Shown: positions 44,588 to 55,226, counted from the first letter of the stretch. The stretch: 55,772 nt of DNA from Flavobacterium frigidarium DSM 17623 (GCF_000425505.1 NZ_AUDO01000022.1:1-55772), one strand, 5' to 3'. A program made the numbers and translations. The notes: generated by a model from the letters alone, not told the origin.

Positions 44588-47086
44588 ATGAAGCAGTTGT
44601 GTGTATTGTTCTTTTTTTTAACGCTTTCGCTACAAGCGCAATTTCACATTAGTGGAACCGTTAGAGAATCGCTCACTAACAAGCCCCTTTCCTACGCAAG
44701 CATCAGTACACCGGAAGGAATTAACTCTGTTACTGATGTAGACGGAAGATTTGACATCGCATCAAAAACTGCTATATCTGCATTAAATTTTTCCTATTTA
44801 GGGTATTATAAAAATACTGTTAAGCTTGTAAAAAATATCAATCATTACGCTATCTTCTTGTTTCCAAAAGAAGATAATGCAAAGTACGTTTTGGCTCCTA
44901 ATGTTAATCCTGCCTTAGCAATTATCAACAAAGCGATTGCTAATAAATACAAGAACAATCCACAAGAGAAACTCAAATCATTTGAATTTAAATCGTATAA
45001 CAAACTCATCGTTAGCGCCCCTGCCGACTCAATTTCTAGCAGTATTGATTCTGTTTTTGTCGAAAGGAACAGCGGTAGAAAATTCAAAAAGGTAGATTCG
45101 TCAAGCTACAAGATTAAGGAAATGGTAAGCAAACACCATTTATTTCAAACAGAAAAAGTTTCGCAATTCCAATACAACAATAAAGCGTTGAAGGAATCTA
45201 TTTTAGGCACAAAAATGGCGGGATTTAAGCGACCTATTTATGAAGTACTAGCTTTTAACTTACAGTCGTTTTCTATTTATGATAGGAACTACGAATTATT
45301 CGAAACAAAATATAAAAGCCCAATTGCTGATAATGCACTTATAGATTACAACTATAAAATTCTAGACACTGTTGCTATTAACGGTCGAAAATCTTTTATG
45401 ATTTATTTTAAAAACAAGAAAGAAAGCAGAGCCAAAGGTCTGGAAGGTGTCATATATATTGACCAACAAAATTACGCTATAGCGAAAGCAGTAATGCATA
45501 TAAAAGGCGTATTAGATATAAGCGGAACGCACGAATTTGAATACATTGAAGCCGAAAATATTTGGTTCCCTAGTAGCAAAACATTTAAAATTGTAAAGGG
45601 TAAAAATGATGATGATATAAAAATATTAGGTGGAACGATACAATTTGATGGTGATGTCGAGGAGAATTTTAAACCTAGAAAAAGAACCGCATCTGACTAT
45701 ACTTATCTCTATTCTGAGAGCACCAATTTTGATGTAAAATATAACACACCTACTCAGTTTGACCATGAATTTATAGCCGTAGATTTAAAAGAAGAGGCGA
45801 TTCATAAACCGGAATCTTTCTGGCAACAATACCGCAAAGACAGTCTTGATATTAGAAGTCAAAAAACATACTTAGCGCTAGACAGCATTGCAATTAAACG
45901 AAATATCGCGAGTCGTTTGCGCTTTGGGCGAAAAGTAATCAACGGGTACTTGCCGCTTGGTTTTTTTGATATGGATTTAAGAAAACTTTTTAGCTACAAC
46001 AACTACGAAGGGTTCCGCTTAGGATTTGGTGGGGTTACAAACGAACGCTTTTTAAGAGATTTTAGAATTAGCGGTCACGTTGCCTATGGAACAAAAGATA
46101 ACGACTTTAAATACAATATAGGAGCTGCTGCACAGGTAGACAGAACGTCTAATTCCTGGCTGGGATTTGCTTATACTGATGATGTAAAAGAGATTGCAAG
46201 TACTTCTTACGCAGTAGAAAAAAAGCCTTTTAAATTATATGATCCAAGACCTATAAATATCAGTACTTTTTATAATTATGTGAGTTGGAAAGCATATTTA
46301 GAAACAAAAGTAATTCCAAAAACAGAGGCAATTTTGACTTTAGACCAATCGTTAATCGAACCAAAATTCAACTATCAATATATTTTGAATGGTCAAAATT
46401 ATTCACAATACCACATGACCACAGCAATGATTTCATTACAGTGGAGTCCGTTTAGTGATTACATGCAAACACCGGATGGCCGAATAGAATCTGAGAAAAG
46501 ATATCCTAAATTTACTTTTCAATTTACAAAATCGTTGACTGACGCACTTGATAATGACTTTAACTTTAGCAAAATTGAATTTAAGACAGAGTATGAAAAG
46601 AAGTACTTAAATGGGCAAAAAACAAATTTATTATTTGAGGGAGGCTATGCCAATGGAGATATTCCGTTGACACATTTATACAATACTTCGCCTAATAACA
46701 TTACAAAAGAAAGCGTAATCCAACGCATTACATTCGCTTCAAAAAACAGTTTTGAAACCATGTATTTCAATGAATTCTTTTCAAGCGAATTTGTATATTT
46801 TCAGTTTAAACACAGCTTTAACCGTGTGAAGATTCTTCGAAAAGTAAAACCAGCTCTAGTATTAGTTTCAAGAATGGGATGGGGAGATCTACAAAAACCA
46901 GAACAGCATTCAGGAATTAATTACAAAACACTAAACGACGGTTACTTTGAATCAGGAATTGAATTAAACCAAATATTCAATGGATTGGGACTTACCGCTT
47001 TTTATCGCTATGGCCCCAATCAATTGCCTAAATTTGAAGACAACTTAGCCATCAAATTGAGTTTTGTTTTAAAACTTGGTTTGTAA
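44588..47086 (+). CDS. DUF5686 outer-membrane protein with carboxypeptidase-like domain
   Basis: An 832-residue protein: signal peptide (about 1-18, ending SLQAQ), CarboxypepD_reg-like domain (about 20-95; GTVRESLTNKPLSYASIST), a mixed region (about 110-400) and a C-terminal barrel ending IKLSFVLKLGL. It matches the DUF5686 family, common in Bacteroidota, whose function is not settled. It lacks a TonB plug. The stop is 2 bp from the stop of the convergent antiporter gene, with no hairpin between. Confidence 0.87.
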   Translation: MKQLCVLFFFLTLSLQAQFHISGTVRESLTNKPLSYASISTPEGINSVTDVDGRFDIASKTAISALNFSYLGYYKNTVKLVKNINHYAIFLFPKEDNAKYVLAPNVNPALAIINKAIANKYKNNPQEKLKSFEFKSYNKLIVSAPADSISSSIDSVFVERNSGRKFKKVDSSSYKIKEMVSKHHLFQTEKVSQFQYNNKALKESILGTKMAGFKRPIYEVLAFNLQSFSIYDRNYELFETKYKSPIADNALIDYNYKILDTVAINGRKSFMIYFKNKKESRAKGLEGVIYIDQQNYAIAKAVMHIKGVLDISGTHEFEYIEAENIWFPSSKTFKIVKGKNDDDIKILGGTIQFDGDVEENFKPRKRTASDYTYLYSESTNFDVKYNTPTQFDHEFIAVDLKEEAIHKPESFWQQYRKDSLDIRSQKTYLALDSIAIKRNIASRLRFGRKVINGYLPLGFFDMDLRKLFSYNNYEGFRLGFGGVTNERFLRDFRISGHVAYGTKDNDFKYNIGAAAQVDRTSNSWLGFAYTDDVKEIASTSYAVEKKPFKLYDPRPINISTFYNYVSWKAYLETKVIPKTEAILTLDQSLIEPKFNYQYILNGQNYSQYHMTTAMISLQWSPFSDYMQTPDGRIESEKRYPKFTFQFTKSLTDALDNDFNFSKIEFKTEYEKKYLNGQKTNLLFEGGYANGDIPLTHLYNTSPNNITKESVIQRITFASKNSFETMYFNEFFSSEFVYFQFKHSFNRVKILRKVKPALVLVSRMGWGDLQKPEQHSGINYKTLNDGYFESGIELNQIFNGLGLTAFYRYGPNQLPKFEDNLAIKLSFVLKLGL

Positions 47087-47088
47087 TA

Positions 47089-49365
47089 TTACGGTTTGAT
47101 AATCAATACTGATGGTACTTTTATCAACCAGTCAGCATCTGAATCTAGTAACGACTTCCAACTTTCTAAACTTATAAGCATTAAATCTTGTTGCTCAAGG
47201 AAAGCGATAGCCACTTCTTTTCCTAATAGTACGGCAATGTTATCTGCATGTTGGGCTTCAAGTGAAGCAACAGCACTTTGTAATACAAAATTATTTTGAA
47301 CGTGATTGTTGATATCTAAAATCACTATTTTAGAATTGTTGTTATTGATTAATTTTTGAGCATAATCAATTAAAAACGCATCTTCTGATTTGAATATTGG
47401 AATGAAAACATAATCGTTATTTTGGAAATCATTGTCAATTAAAATTCCTAAAGGCAGTTTTGTTTTGGCTACGATTTGCCTTGTTCTTTCGTCAAAAGGC
47501 GAATTCTCAAACAAACCCTCTTTTCCTGTAAATTTATCAATTAAACGGTCAGGATTAATTATTCGAGTAGTGAAACCAATTAACTTTCCTAAAATTGTTC
47601 CTTGAAAAATCGACTTACCTAACCCAACAAGTAATAAATCATATTCGCCTTGATTAGCAACGTCTGCAATTTCTGTCTCTATGTCATTTGTTACTTTAAA
47701 AATAGTATCGATTTTGACATTTAATTGTTGGGACTCTTTGAATATTGGTTCGAAGCTGTCTTTCTCCTCTTCCCTAGCATTAAAGGCGTGCAACTCATCA
47801 CTTACAGAAAGATGCAATGCCGTAATACTAGAACTTGCTTTTTGTTTTTTGGTCAAGCTATTAGCTAAACGCAACAGAGCTTTACCCTTTTCATTATTAC
47901 CAAAAGAAACTAAAATACGGTATTTGTTATCCTGAATTTCTTCAACTTCTTCGGCCTCACTTTTACTTTTAAATAGGTAATCGATTAAGTCTAAAGCTGG
48001 ACCTGTCATAAAAGTAGTCACTAAAGCCATGATCACCATCATTGTAAAAACTTCAGGCGTTAAAACCTTTAGTTCTAAACCAATGTTTAACACAATCAAC
48101 TCCATTAAACCTCTTGTATTCATCAAAGCTCCTATAGTCAAACTATCCTTCCAGTTTTGACCTACAAAACGTGCAGCAATAGCACTTCCCAAAAATTTAC
48201 CCACTACAGCAACAAGGATAATTGCTCCGGTGACTTTCATTAAGTAACTGTCGTTTATCAAACCTACTTCTGTTTTCAAACCCGTGAAAACGAAGAACAA
48301 TGGTAGTAATAAAATAACGGCAACGTCTTCCACTTTTTCGATAAAAATCATTCTGAATTTAGTTACATCAGGCATGATTGCTCCCATCATGAAAGCCCCA
48401 AAAAGTGCGTGAATTCCAATTACTTCTGTAGCATAAGAAGATAGGATTAAAAACAGAAAGAATATCGCCATTACTGGTTTACCTATGCTGTCTTTTGATC
48501 CATACAAATCTCCAATTCTTTTTAAAAACGGTTTGACAATAAAAATCATCGCCAATACGTAGACTACTGCTAAGGAAATCACATAGAGCGAACCCACAAA
48601 ATCTCCTGCTTTTACAATGGCAATAACTACAGCTAGTAAACACCATGCCGTGATATCATCTGCGGCAGCGCAGGTAATAACAATTGCCCCAAGTTTTGTT
48701 TTATGAATACCTCGCTCTTGTACGATGCGCGCTAGAACAGGAAAAGCAGTGATACTCATCGCAATCCCCATAAACAAACTAAAAGACAAAAACTCTACGC
48801 CTGCAGGTGCAAATTTATTGTATACAAAATAAGAAAGTCCGATTCCTAAGGCAAACGGAAACACAATGCTGGCGTGGCTAATCACAACCGCTTCGCTAGC
48901 TTTATTTTTAAGCACTTTGATATCTAATTCCATCCCAATAACAAACATGAAAAGAATCAAACCTATTTGGCTCAAGAACTTTAAGTTACCTAAAGATTCT
49001 ACCGGGAATAATGCTGCTGAAAACTCAGGAAAGTACATTCCTACCAAGGATGGTCCTAGAACAATACCTGCAATGATTTCTCCAATAACTGTGGGCTGCC
49101 CAATTTTTTTAAAAATCCATCCAAACAAACGAGCAACCAAAATAATGGTAACTATTTGAGCCAATAATATTGCTAAGGGATCTTTAAAATTATGCTGCAT
49201 TGAATCGATAAAGTCATACCAAGAGTTTTGACTTGAAGTAGAAACTGCCAACTCATTGACATTTTCTAATGCCTTCCCCTTTTTTACAATCCAGTAAATA
49301 AGAGCGCTAAATCCTCCTGTTACTCCAAGGTAGAACAAGCTGTTTTTATATTTTTTTAAATCCAT
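47089..49365 (-). CDS. Cation:proton antiporter (CPA2) with C-terminal Usp-like domain
   Basis: The protein has 758 residues from the ATG at 49365. About 13 membrane segments (about 10-465) make the KefB/NhaA-fold domain, with the ion-site [12 protein letters not shown] and the KLGAIVITC helix. Residues about 485-758 are soluble and resemble universal-stress-protein domains ([15 protein letters not shown]). It exchanges Na+ or K+ for protons; the soluble tail probably regulates it. A longer frame starts at a TTG inside the -7 box GATCTTTG (49372-49379), so I use the ATG. No potassium-binding TrkA domain is present. Confidence 0.88.
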   Translation of the reverse strand: MDLKKYKNSLFYLGVTGGFSALIYWIVKKGKALENVNELAVSTSSQNSWYDFIDSMQHNFKDPLAILLAQIVTIILVARLFGWIFKKIGQPTVIGEIIAGIVLGPSLVGMYFPEFSAALFPVESLGNLKFLSQIGLILFMFVIGMELDIKVLKNKASEAVVISHASIVFPFALGIGLSYFVYNKFAPAGVEFLSFSLFMGIAMSITAFPVLARIVQERGIHKTKLGAIVITCAAADDITAWCLLAVVIAIVKAGDFVGSLYVISLAVVYVLAMIFIVKPFLKRIGDLYGSKDSIGKPVMAIFFLFLILSSYATEVIGIHALFGAFMMGAIMPDVTKFRMIFIEKVEDVAVILLLPLFFVFTGLKTEVGLINDSYLMKVTGAIILVAVVGKFLGSAIAARFVGQNWKDSLTIGALMNTRGLMELIVLNIGLELKVLTPEVFTMMVIMALVTTFMTGPALDLIDYLFKSKSEAEEVEEIQDNKYRILVSFGNNEKGKALLRLANSLTKKQKASSSITALHLSVSDELHAFNAREEEKDSFEPIFKESQQLNVKIDTIFKVTNDIETEIADVANQGEYDLLLVGLGKSIFQGTILGKLIGFTTRIINPDRLIDKFTGKEGLFENSPFDERTRQIVAKTKLPLGILIDNDFQNNDYVFIPIFKSEDAFLIDYAQKLINNNNSKIVILDINNHVQNNFVLQSAVASLEAQHADNIAVLLGKEVAIAFLEQQDLMLISLESWKSLLDSDADWLIKVPSVLIIKP

Positions 49366-49371
49366 TTTATG

Positions 49372-49379
49372 CAAAGATC
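49372..49379 (-). promoter_or_regulatory. -7 element of the antiporter gene, 6 bp before the ATG
   Basis: GATCTTTG differs from TAnnTTTG in one base. It contains the TTG that would start the longer frame. Confidence 0.45.
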
Positions 49380-49541
49380 TAGGTTACAAAAATCACACAA
49401 AGATGTAAAATTCTACAATACGTTTTACACGCTCAATAATTATTTTTAATCGCCTGAAAACTACCTTAAAAAAGGGCTATTACACAAAGCTGTCATCATA
49501 AAAAAAACAGTATATATCAAGGCTTTTGCACTTGTAATTAC

Positions 49542-49549
49542 TACATTTG
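49542..49549 (+). promoter_or_regulatory. -7 element of the MMPL transporter gene
   Basis: TACATTTG fits TAnnTTTG exactly, 19 bp before the ATG at 49569. Confidence 0.6.
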
Positions 49550-49568
49550 CATCCATTTTTAAACATTT

Positions 49569-51983
49569 ATGAAAAAGAGATTGAAAGTAGGATTCTGGGA
49601 GTTTATCGCCCGAATTGTACTTAAAAATAGACTAGCGATACTTTGTGTAATATTAATAATTACTATTTTCTTAGGTCTTCAATGGAAAAATATACAGTTT
49701 TCTTTTACTGAGGCAAACTTACTTCCTGACGACAACAATGTCAATAAAGAATACAATGCGTTTTTAGACAAATTTGGAGAGGAAGGGAACCTCATCGTTG
49801 TAGGTGTTAAAGACGATGCTTTTTTTACTCCTAAATCATTTGCTGCTTGGAACAAATTAATGTCCGAGATTAAGGCGCAAAAAGAAGTCGATCTTGTGGT
49901 TTCTATCAACGACTTGAAGCAGTTGAAAAAAAATGATTCATTACAAACCTTCGAATTAGTTCCCTTTGTCGATGTTCAAAAAACTACCGATAAAAATTAT
50001 CTTCAAAGCATAAAAAAAGACCTTTTCCAGAACATGCCTTTTTATGAAGGTTTGCTTTTTAACAAAAAAAACGGAAGCATACGATCTGCAATTTATCTTG
50101 ATAAAAAGATTGTGAACACTGCGCATCGTAAGGATTACATTGTGAGTGATTTTATCCCTAAAATTGAAGCATTCGAAAAAGAAACTGGAATCGACTTAAG
50201 AGTTTCTGGAATGCCATACATTCGTACTTTGAACGCAATGAGTATCTTGAACGAAATTAGCTTATTTATTGGGGCTTCGCTGTTATTGACTTCGCTAATA
50301 TTCTTTTTCTTCTTTAGATCTTTTAGAGCGACTTTGATTGCTATTTTAATTGTAATCATTGGAGTAATGTGGACCTTCGGATTATTAGGTTTATTCCACT
50401 ATCAAATTACTGTATTAACAGCGCTAGTTCCTACACTAGTTATTGTTATAGGAATTCCCAACTGCATTTTCTTAACTAATAAATACCAGCAAGAATATAG
50501 TGCGCATGGAAATAAGGCCAAAGCTTTACAACGTGTAATTACAAAGGTAGGGACAGCTACTTTAATGACTAATTTAACTACTGCTGCAGGTTTTGCTACT
50601 TTCATTATTACTAGCAGTGAATTACTGAAAGAGTTTGGAATTATCTCCTCTTTAAGTATTATTTCGTTATTCTTTTTATGCTTAATTGTAATCCCAATTT
50701 ATTACAGTTACCAGCCTGTTCCAAAAGCAAAACATTTAGAACACCTCAATAGAAATTACACCCGTGTTTTTATAACTTGGATCGAAAAAACAGTAAAACA
50801 CAACAGACGTTATGTGTATATCGTGGCTATATTTTTATTTTTAGTAAGCATCCTGGGAGCATTAAAAATAAAAACTTCAGGAAGCTTAATTGAAGACATG
50901 CCTAAAAACACTAGTTTTTATAAAGACATTGTTTTTTTCGAAAATGAATTTGAGGGCATCATGCCTCTCGAAATTACGGTTGACACCAAAAGAAAAAAAG
51001 GAGTAATGAAATTATCTACTTTGAGAAAAATGGACGAATTTCAAGAAACGATCGAAGAAATTCCTGAGCTATCAAAACCAATTTCGATTTTGAATTTGGT
51101 TAAATATTCGAAGCAAGCATATTACAATGGGAATCCTAATTATTATGAATTACCAACCTCTCAAGAGCAAAGTTTCATTTTAAGTTATGCTAAAAATGCA
51201 AGTAAGAACAGCAAGAACAATATCATGAAAAGTTATGTGGATAGCACGGGGCAAGTAGCTCGCATCACAACTTTCATGCGTGATATTGGGACTGGAAACA
51301 TGGCTAAAATTGAAGATAAATTATGGGAGAAAGCTAATAAAGTTTTCCCTAAAGATCGCTACGATGTCGTCATGACGGGTAAAGCACTGGTGTTTGAAAA
51401 AGGTACACAATACTTGCTTGATAACTTGGTGAGTTCATTATTATTCGCAGTCTTATTGATTTCGCTTTTAATGGTTTTTATGTTTCGCTCTTTCAAAATG
51501 GTGGTCGTTTCACTGATACCTAATTTACTTCCGTTGATGATTACCGCAGGTTTAATGGGATACTTTGGGATACCTTTAAAACCTTCGACTATATTGGTTT
51601 TCAGTATTGCCTTTGGTTTATCTGTAGATGATACCATTCACTTTTTGGCACAATACCGTCAAGAGCTAGCTCACAATAATTGGAAAATTAAAAAATCGGT
51701 TTTTGCTACGATTAGAGAATCGGGTATTAGTATGTTTTACACCTCGGTAGTCTTGTTTGCAGGATTTTCTGTATTCATGTTGTCTGATTTTGGAGGAACG
51801 GTGGCACTAGGCGGTTTAATCGCAATTACGCTAGCATTCGGAATGTTATCAAACTTAATGTTGCTGCCTTGTTTAGTCTTAACATTAAACAAATCACTGG
51901 CTAATAAGCAAGAATTTATCGAACCAAAAATTGATATTCTACAACACAATAAAGAGGAAGATGATTTAACGAAACCACTTTAA
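49569..51983 (+). CDS. RND/MMPL-family transporter
   Basis: An 804-residue inner-membrane protein with two similar halves: TM1 near 18-36, a periplasmic domain (about 40-220), five TMs (about 225-390), TM7 near 415-435, a second periplasmic domain, and five TMs (about 620-785). The second half has FSIAFGLSVDDTIHFLAQYR, the usual acidic pair for proton relay. Relatives export lipids or hydrophobic compounds. No membrane-fusion or outer-membrane partner is adjacent, which fits MMPL/HpnN-like members. A terminator follows. Confidence 0.88.
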   Translation: MKKRLKVGFWEFIARIVLKNRLAILCVILIITIFLGLQWKNIQFSFTEANLLPDDNNVNKEYNAFLDKFGEEGNLIVVGVKDDAFFTPKSFAAWNKLMSEIKAQKEVDLVVSINDLKQLKKNDSLQTFELVPFVDVQKTTDKNYLQSIKKDLFQNMPFYEGLLFNKKNGSIRSAIYLDKKIVNTAHRKDYIVSDFIPKIEAFEKETGIDLRVSGMPYIRTLNAMSILNEISLFIGASLLLTSLIFFFFFRSFRATLIAILIVIIGVMWTFGLLGLFHYQITVLTALVPTLVIVIGIPNCIFLTNKYQQEYSAHGNKAKALQRVITKVGTATLMTNLTTAAGFATFIITSSELLKEFGIISSLSIISLFFLCLIVIPIYYSYQPVPKAKHLEHLNRNYTRVFITWIEKTVKHNRRYVYIVAIFLFLVSILGALKIKTSGSLIEDMPKNTSFYKDIVFFENEFEGIMPLEITVDTKRKKGVMKLSTLRKMDEFQETIEEIPELSKPISILNLVKYSKQAYYNGNPNYYELPTSQEQSFILSYAKNASKNSKNNIMKSYVDSTGQVARITTFMRDIGTGNMAKIEDKLWEKANKVFPKDRYDVVMTGKALVFEKGTQYLLDNLVSSLLFAVLLISLLMVFMFRSFKMVVVSLIPNLLPLMITAGLMGYFGIPLKPSTILVFSIAFGLSVDDTIHFLAQYRQELAHNNWKIKKSVFATIRESGISMFYTSVVLFAGFSVFMLSDFGGTVALGGLIAITLAFGMLSNLMLLPCLVLTLNKSLANKQEFIEPKIDILQHNKEEDDLTKPL

Positions 51984-52012
51984 TTTGATTAATCAAAATA
52001 CAATTTAAATAC

Positions 52013-52041
52013 AAAATCCCGTTAGTAAATGACGGGATTTT
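52013..52041 (+). terminator. Terminator of the MMPL gene
   Basis: A perfect 10-bp stem (AAAATCCCGT / ACGGGATTTT) with a 9-nt loop and a T run. Confidence 0.88.
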
Positions 52042-52054
52042 TTTTGAGCTCTTT

Positions 52055-52084
52055 TTGCATAGTCTACATAAAGCCGTATATTTG
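52055..52084 (+). promoter_or_regulatory. Complete promoter (TTG and TATATTTG) before a hairpin
   Basis: TTG at 52055-52057 is followed after 19 bp by TATATTTG at 52077-52084, the textbook Bacteroidota -33/-7 pair. Transcription should start near 52091. Confidence 0.55.
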
Positions 52085-52090
52085 GATCAA

Positions 52091-52135
52091 TCGCTTTTTT
52101 GAGGATAAAAACAGCTTATTCAGGCTGTTTTTTTG
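52091..52135 (+). ncRNA. Possible short RNA or attenuated leader upstream of mscS
   Basis: The predicted start near 52091 is followed by a hairpin AAAAACAGC / GCTGTTTTT (52107-52132) with a T run, so a transcript of about 45 nt is predicted. It may be a small RNA, or a leader that controls read-through into the mscS gene about 95 bp further on. The sequence between two terminators has no ORF. Confidence 0.3.
52107..52132 (+). terminator. Terminator-like hairpin upstream of mscS
   Basis: A perfect 9-bp stem with an 8-nt loop followed by T residues, lying 97 bp before the mscS start. Confidence 0.7.
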
Positions 52136-52228
52136 ATTTTAAAATGTAGAATTGTGGAGTTTAGCCACCACTATAAAAAACAAGGCGTATTCGAAAAGCC
52201 AAATGAGTAGAAAATTAAATAAATTTAA

Positions 52229-53056
52229 ATGAAGGAACAAGTTGTAGTTGTAGACGATTACTTAAATAGAATAATCAATTTCGGAATCGAATACGCCCCT
52301 AAATTATTAGGAGGAATAGTAGTCTTATTTGTCGGTTTATGGGTGATTAAATTTATCACTAAGACTGTGGGCAAATCATTAGCAAAATCATCTATTGATT
52401 CCTCGCTAATTCCTTTCTTGAAAAGCATAACAAATATCGTTCTTAAAGCTTTGTTAGCGATAACCGTGATGGGAATGATTGGAATCGAAATGACATCGTT
52501 TGTAGCAATTATTGGAGCTGCAGGTTTGGCTGTAGGTTTAGCCCTTTCAGGAACGCTTCAAAATTTTGCTGGAGGTGTCGTGATTTTAATATTAAAGCCT
52601 TTTAAAATTGGGGATTTTATTGAAGCACAAGGATTTTCCGGAACCGTAAAAGAAATAAATATTTTCTCGACCTATTTAAATACTCCCGATAAAAAATTAG
52701 TAATCATCCCTAACGGTCCTTTATCTACAGGTGCCTTAATTAATTATTCTGCTGAGCCACTACGTAGAGTAGATTGGACATTCGGAATTGCTTATGGAGA
52801 TGATGTCGAAAGTTTTAAAACTGCAATAAACCAATTTATCTCTGAAGATACTCGAATTTTAAAAGATCCTGCCCCTTTCTTAGGTCTATCTGAATTAGCA
52901 GATAGTTCAGTAAATTTTGCTGTAAAAGGATGGGTAGACAGTCCTGATTATTGGGCTGTATTCTTTGAAATGAACGAAAAAGTATATACACGATTCCCAG
53001 ATTATAACTTGAATATTCCGTTTCCACAAATGGATGTTCATGTTCAAAAGCAGTAG
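52229..53056 (+). CDS. mscS: Small-conductance mechanosensitive channel, MscS family
   Basis: The protein has 275 residues: three membrane segments (about 20-42, 62-84, 92-125), the last being the pore helix with AAGLAVGLALSGTLQNFAGG, then the beta domain (ILILKPFKIGDFIEAQGFSGTV) and a C-terminal cage domain ending PFPQMDVHVQKQ. It opens on membrane tension to release solutes in osmotic downshock. The length is close to E. coli MscS. It is preceded by a promoter-hairpin unit and followed by a strong terminator. Confidence 0.94.
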   Translation: MKEQVVVVDDYLNRIINFGIEYAPKLLGGIVVLFVGLWVIKFITKTVGKSLAKSSIDSSLIPFLKSITNIVLKALLAITVMGMIGIEMTSFVAIIGAAGLAVGLALSGTLQNFAGGVVILILKPFKIGDFIEAQGFSGTVKEINIFSTYLNTPDKKLVIIPNGPLSTGALINYSAEPLRRVDWTFGIAYGDDVESFKTAINQFISEDTRILKDPAPFLGLSELADSSVNFAVKGWVDSPDYWAVFFEMNEKVYTRFPDYNLNIPFPQMDVHVQKQ

Positions 53057-53106
53057 ACACACAATAATACAGATAAATTAAATTTTGTTACTTATTTTAT
53101 AAATGT

Positions 53107-53148
53107 AAAAAGAGGCTATTTAGAAAAAATTCTAAATAGCCTCTTTTT
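53107..53148. terminator. Bidirectional terminator between mscS and the unknown secreted protein
   Basis: A perfect 19-bp stem (AAAAAGAGGCTATTTAGAA and its complement) with a 4-nt loop, between convergent genes. It is the longest perfect stem I found in this window. Confidence 0.93.
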
Positions 53149-53171
53149 TATTCTAATGTTAACTATACCAT

Positions 53172-54638
53172 TTATTTAGCACAACTGCTTTTGTAATCCT
53201 CTACTACTTTTGTTAATCCTTCAAGAGTTTTAAAATCATAATTTTCGAAAACAAATGAATCACATTCTAAATATGAAGTAGCATTCTTTTTTAATTTATC
53301 TGCACTAGATTTGTTAGTATACAACCCTTTCTCTTGTGAAGGTATTTTGATAACAAAATCTGAAGGTTCTAGCGGATCAACTAAGACCATATAACCCTCA
53401 TTTTCATATAAAACTTTATAAAAGCTAGAGAAATCTAAACTTAGTGAATTAAGACTCCCAGCGGCTGCCATAGTATTTCCAATCGTTTTTAATCCTAAAT
53501 AACAGTCCTCTTTACCTGCATTATCAATGCAAAAACGGATGTTATTTTTAGACTTAAAGACCTCAAGTTTGCTACGTCCTTTTGCATTGGTGTATTTTAA
53601 AATTACAGTTTTACCATACGCAGTCATGTCCGCAATTCCGCTAGATGATTCTGCTTTTATCCCTTCAAATTCAGCTGTTATTGGCCCTTCCCTTTTCTCA
53701 CCTTTTTCATCAATAACATAACCGTTTTGCTCGTAGATGTTTTTAGATGCATTTTTTTCATCGGTAACTTTATTTTCATAGGCAACGACTCTCTCTGCTT
53801 TCATTTCCTCAATCTTCGCAGCTGCTTGATGCTGTAAAACATAACCATTAGTTACTAGTGCTTTTACAATATTAATTGGCGTCTTGTCTTTGCTCATTTT
53901 ATACCCTATTGAGTTCCCGCTCTTATCAAACTTTGCAGGTAGAATTTTTTTATCAAAGGTTAGTACTTCTTCATTAAAAGTTTGATTATAACCTGGCTGG
54001 CTCCCATTTTTTGCATACCAAACTGCAACCAAAAAATTATCTAAATCTCTAATTTCATAGGCTAATTCTCCATTAGTTGATGGTGAAACCATTTTTACAT
54101 AACCTATTCTTTTATCTTTAGGATCAGCATTTTTAGCAATTAAACTATAGATCGTTCCTGCATCGTCGATATTTACTTGAAAACTATCCAAGTATGCTTT
54201 TTCTTTAGCAATTTCGCCCTGCTCATCCATGATTTTTTTAGAAACGCCTGTAGATTCTCCATTAATATAAGTTTCTATTGCTGCAGAATCCAAACCCGCT
54301 ACTGTTAGAAAATTTTGATCTAAAAAAGCTTGAACGGCACTTTTCTCCTGATTTTGAGGACTAAATTTCTTGTAATCTACTTCATTTGTTTTGCCCGTTA
54401 CTACACTCTTTACAACCATCCATCTCTTACCAAAACCAGAATCTGCTAGATATTTCAACTCAACATCTACTGTATAGCTCTTATCAAGATTTGAAATTTT
54501 AAATAACGGTTTCTTACCCTCAATTAACGCCACCGTTTTGTCGTCAAGTTTAATTTCGCCATCCTCTACTTTAAGTTTTTGTGCAAAAGCACCTAAACTA
54601 ATTAATACAGCTACAGCTGCAAAAATCGCTTTTCTCAT
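53172..54638 (-). CDS. Secreted protein of unknown function (488 aa)
   Basis: I do not recognise the family. A signal peptide (about 1-19, ending GAFAQ) precedes a soluble, lysine-rich protein without membrane segments, cysteine pairs or a T9SS tail. A repetitive trait is the mention of short strand-turn units (KLKVEDGEIKLDDKTVALIEGK) near the start. It has a few cysteines near the C-terminus (CIDNAGKEDCYLG, LECDSF, SSCAK). It should be periplasmic or an outer-membrane-associated protein. It stands alone with a terminator after it. Confidence 0.8.
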   Translation of the reverse strand: MRKAIFAAVAVLISLGAFAQKLKVEDGEIKLDDKTVALIEGKKPLFKISNLDKSYTVDVELKYLADSGFGKRWMVVKSVVTGKTNEVDYKKFSPQNQEKSAVQAFLDQNFLTVAGLDSAAIETYINGESTGVSKKIMDEQGEIAKEKAYLDSFQVNIDDAGTIYSLIAKNADPKDKRIGYVKMVSPSTNGELAYEIRDLDNFLVAVWYAKNGSQPGYNQTFNEEVLTFDKKILPAKFDKSGNSIGYKMSKDKTPINIVKALVTNGYVLQHQAAAKIEEMKAERVVAYENKVTDEKNASKNIYEQNGYVIDEKGEKREGPITAEFEGIKAESSSGIADMTAYGKTVILKYTNAKGRSKLEVFKSKNNIRFCIDNAGKEDCYLGLKTIGNTMAAAGSLNSLSLDFSSFYKVLYENEGYMVLVDPLEPSDFVIKIPSQEKGLYTNKSSADKLKKNATSYLECDSFVFENYDFKTLEGLTKVVEDYKSSCAK

Positions 54639-54789
54639 TTTTTTATTTTTTGAATTGATTATACTAATTTAACTTATTTATAAAAATAATTAAGAGCTAT
54701 AAATGATTCTATAATAGCTTCACGATAATAACAAGTTACCAATTAAAATTACCATTCAAAGAAAAGCTATTATTTCAAATAATAAGTTT

Positions 54790-55226
54790 TTAACTACGAT
54801 ATTTCTCTATTAAACTCACTTTTCTCAGCGCCACCTTTAAAGTATGACTATCAGAAAGTACTTTCACAATAATTCCTTCCCTATTAATAATATAATGAGT
54901 GGGGAATACATTGAGCTGTAGTGTCAAATTCATGTAGGCTTTCATGCTAGCAACAATGTCTGTTCAATCTTTGTAGTTACCTACTAATTGATTGACCTCT
55001 GGGAATTTTTTAAGGCAGGCTGCTTTAGTAGTGGAGTTTGATTTTGTATCTAAGGCCACAAAATCAGTCGAAAGCATGATGTGTAATTTTTGATAGTTGT
55101 TCCAATAAAAATAGTTTTTTGAACTACGAACAGATTCACAGCCGGTTTCCAAAATTTAGTTTGCGCAATGTAAGAGCCAAAAGCAAGTAAAAAAGTAAAC
55201 GCATACAACTGCTTTTTAATGGCCAT
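54790..55226 (-). pseudogene. Decayed redoxin/thioredoxin-like (TlpA-type) gene
   Basis: From an ATG at 55226 the frame encodes a signal-peptide-like start (MAIKKQLYAFTFLLAFGSYIAQ). The similarity then continues in a second frame (FVALDTKSN...), which is broken by a TGA near 54964 after GNYKD, then resumes in the same frame with TDIVASMKAYMNLTLQLNVFP and THYIINREGIIVKVLSD, the typical second half of a TlpA/ResA domain, ending at 54790. The WCxxC segment is missing. Frameshift, stop and lost active site together argue for a dead gene. Confidence 0.65.
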
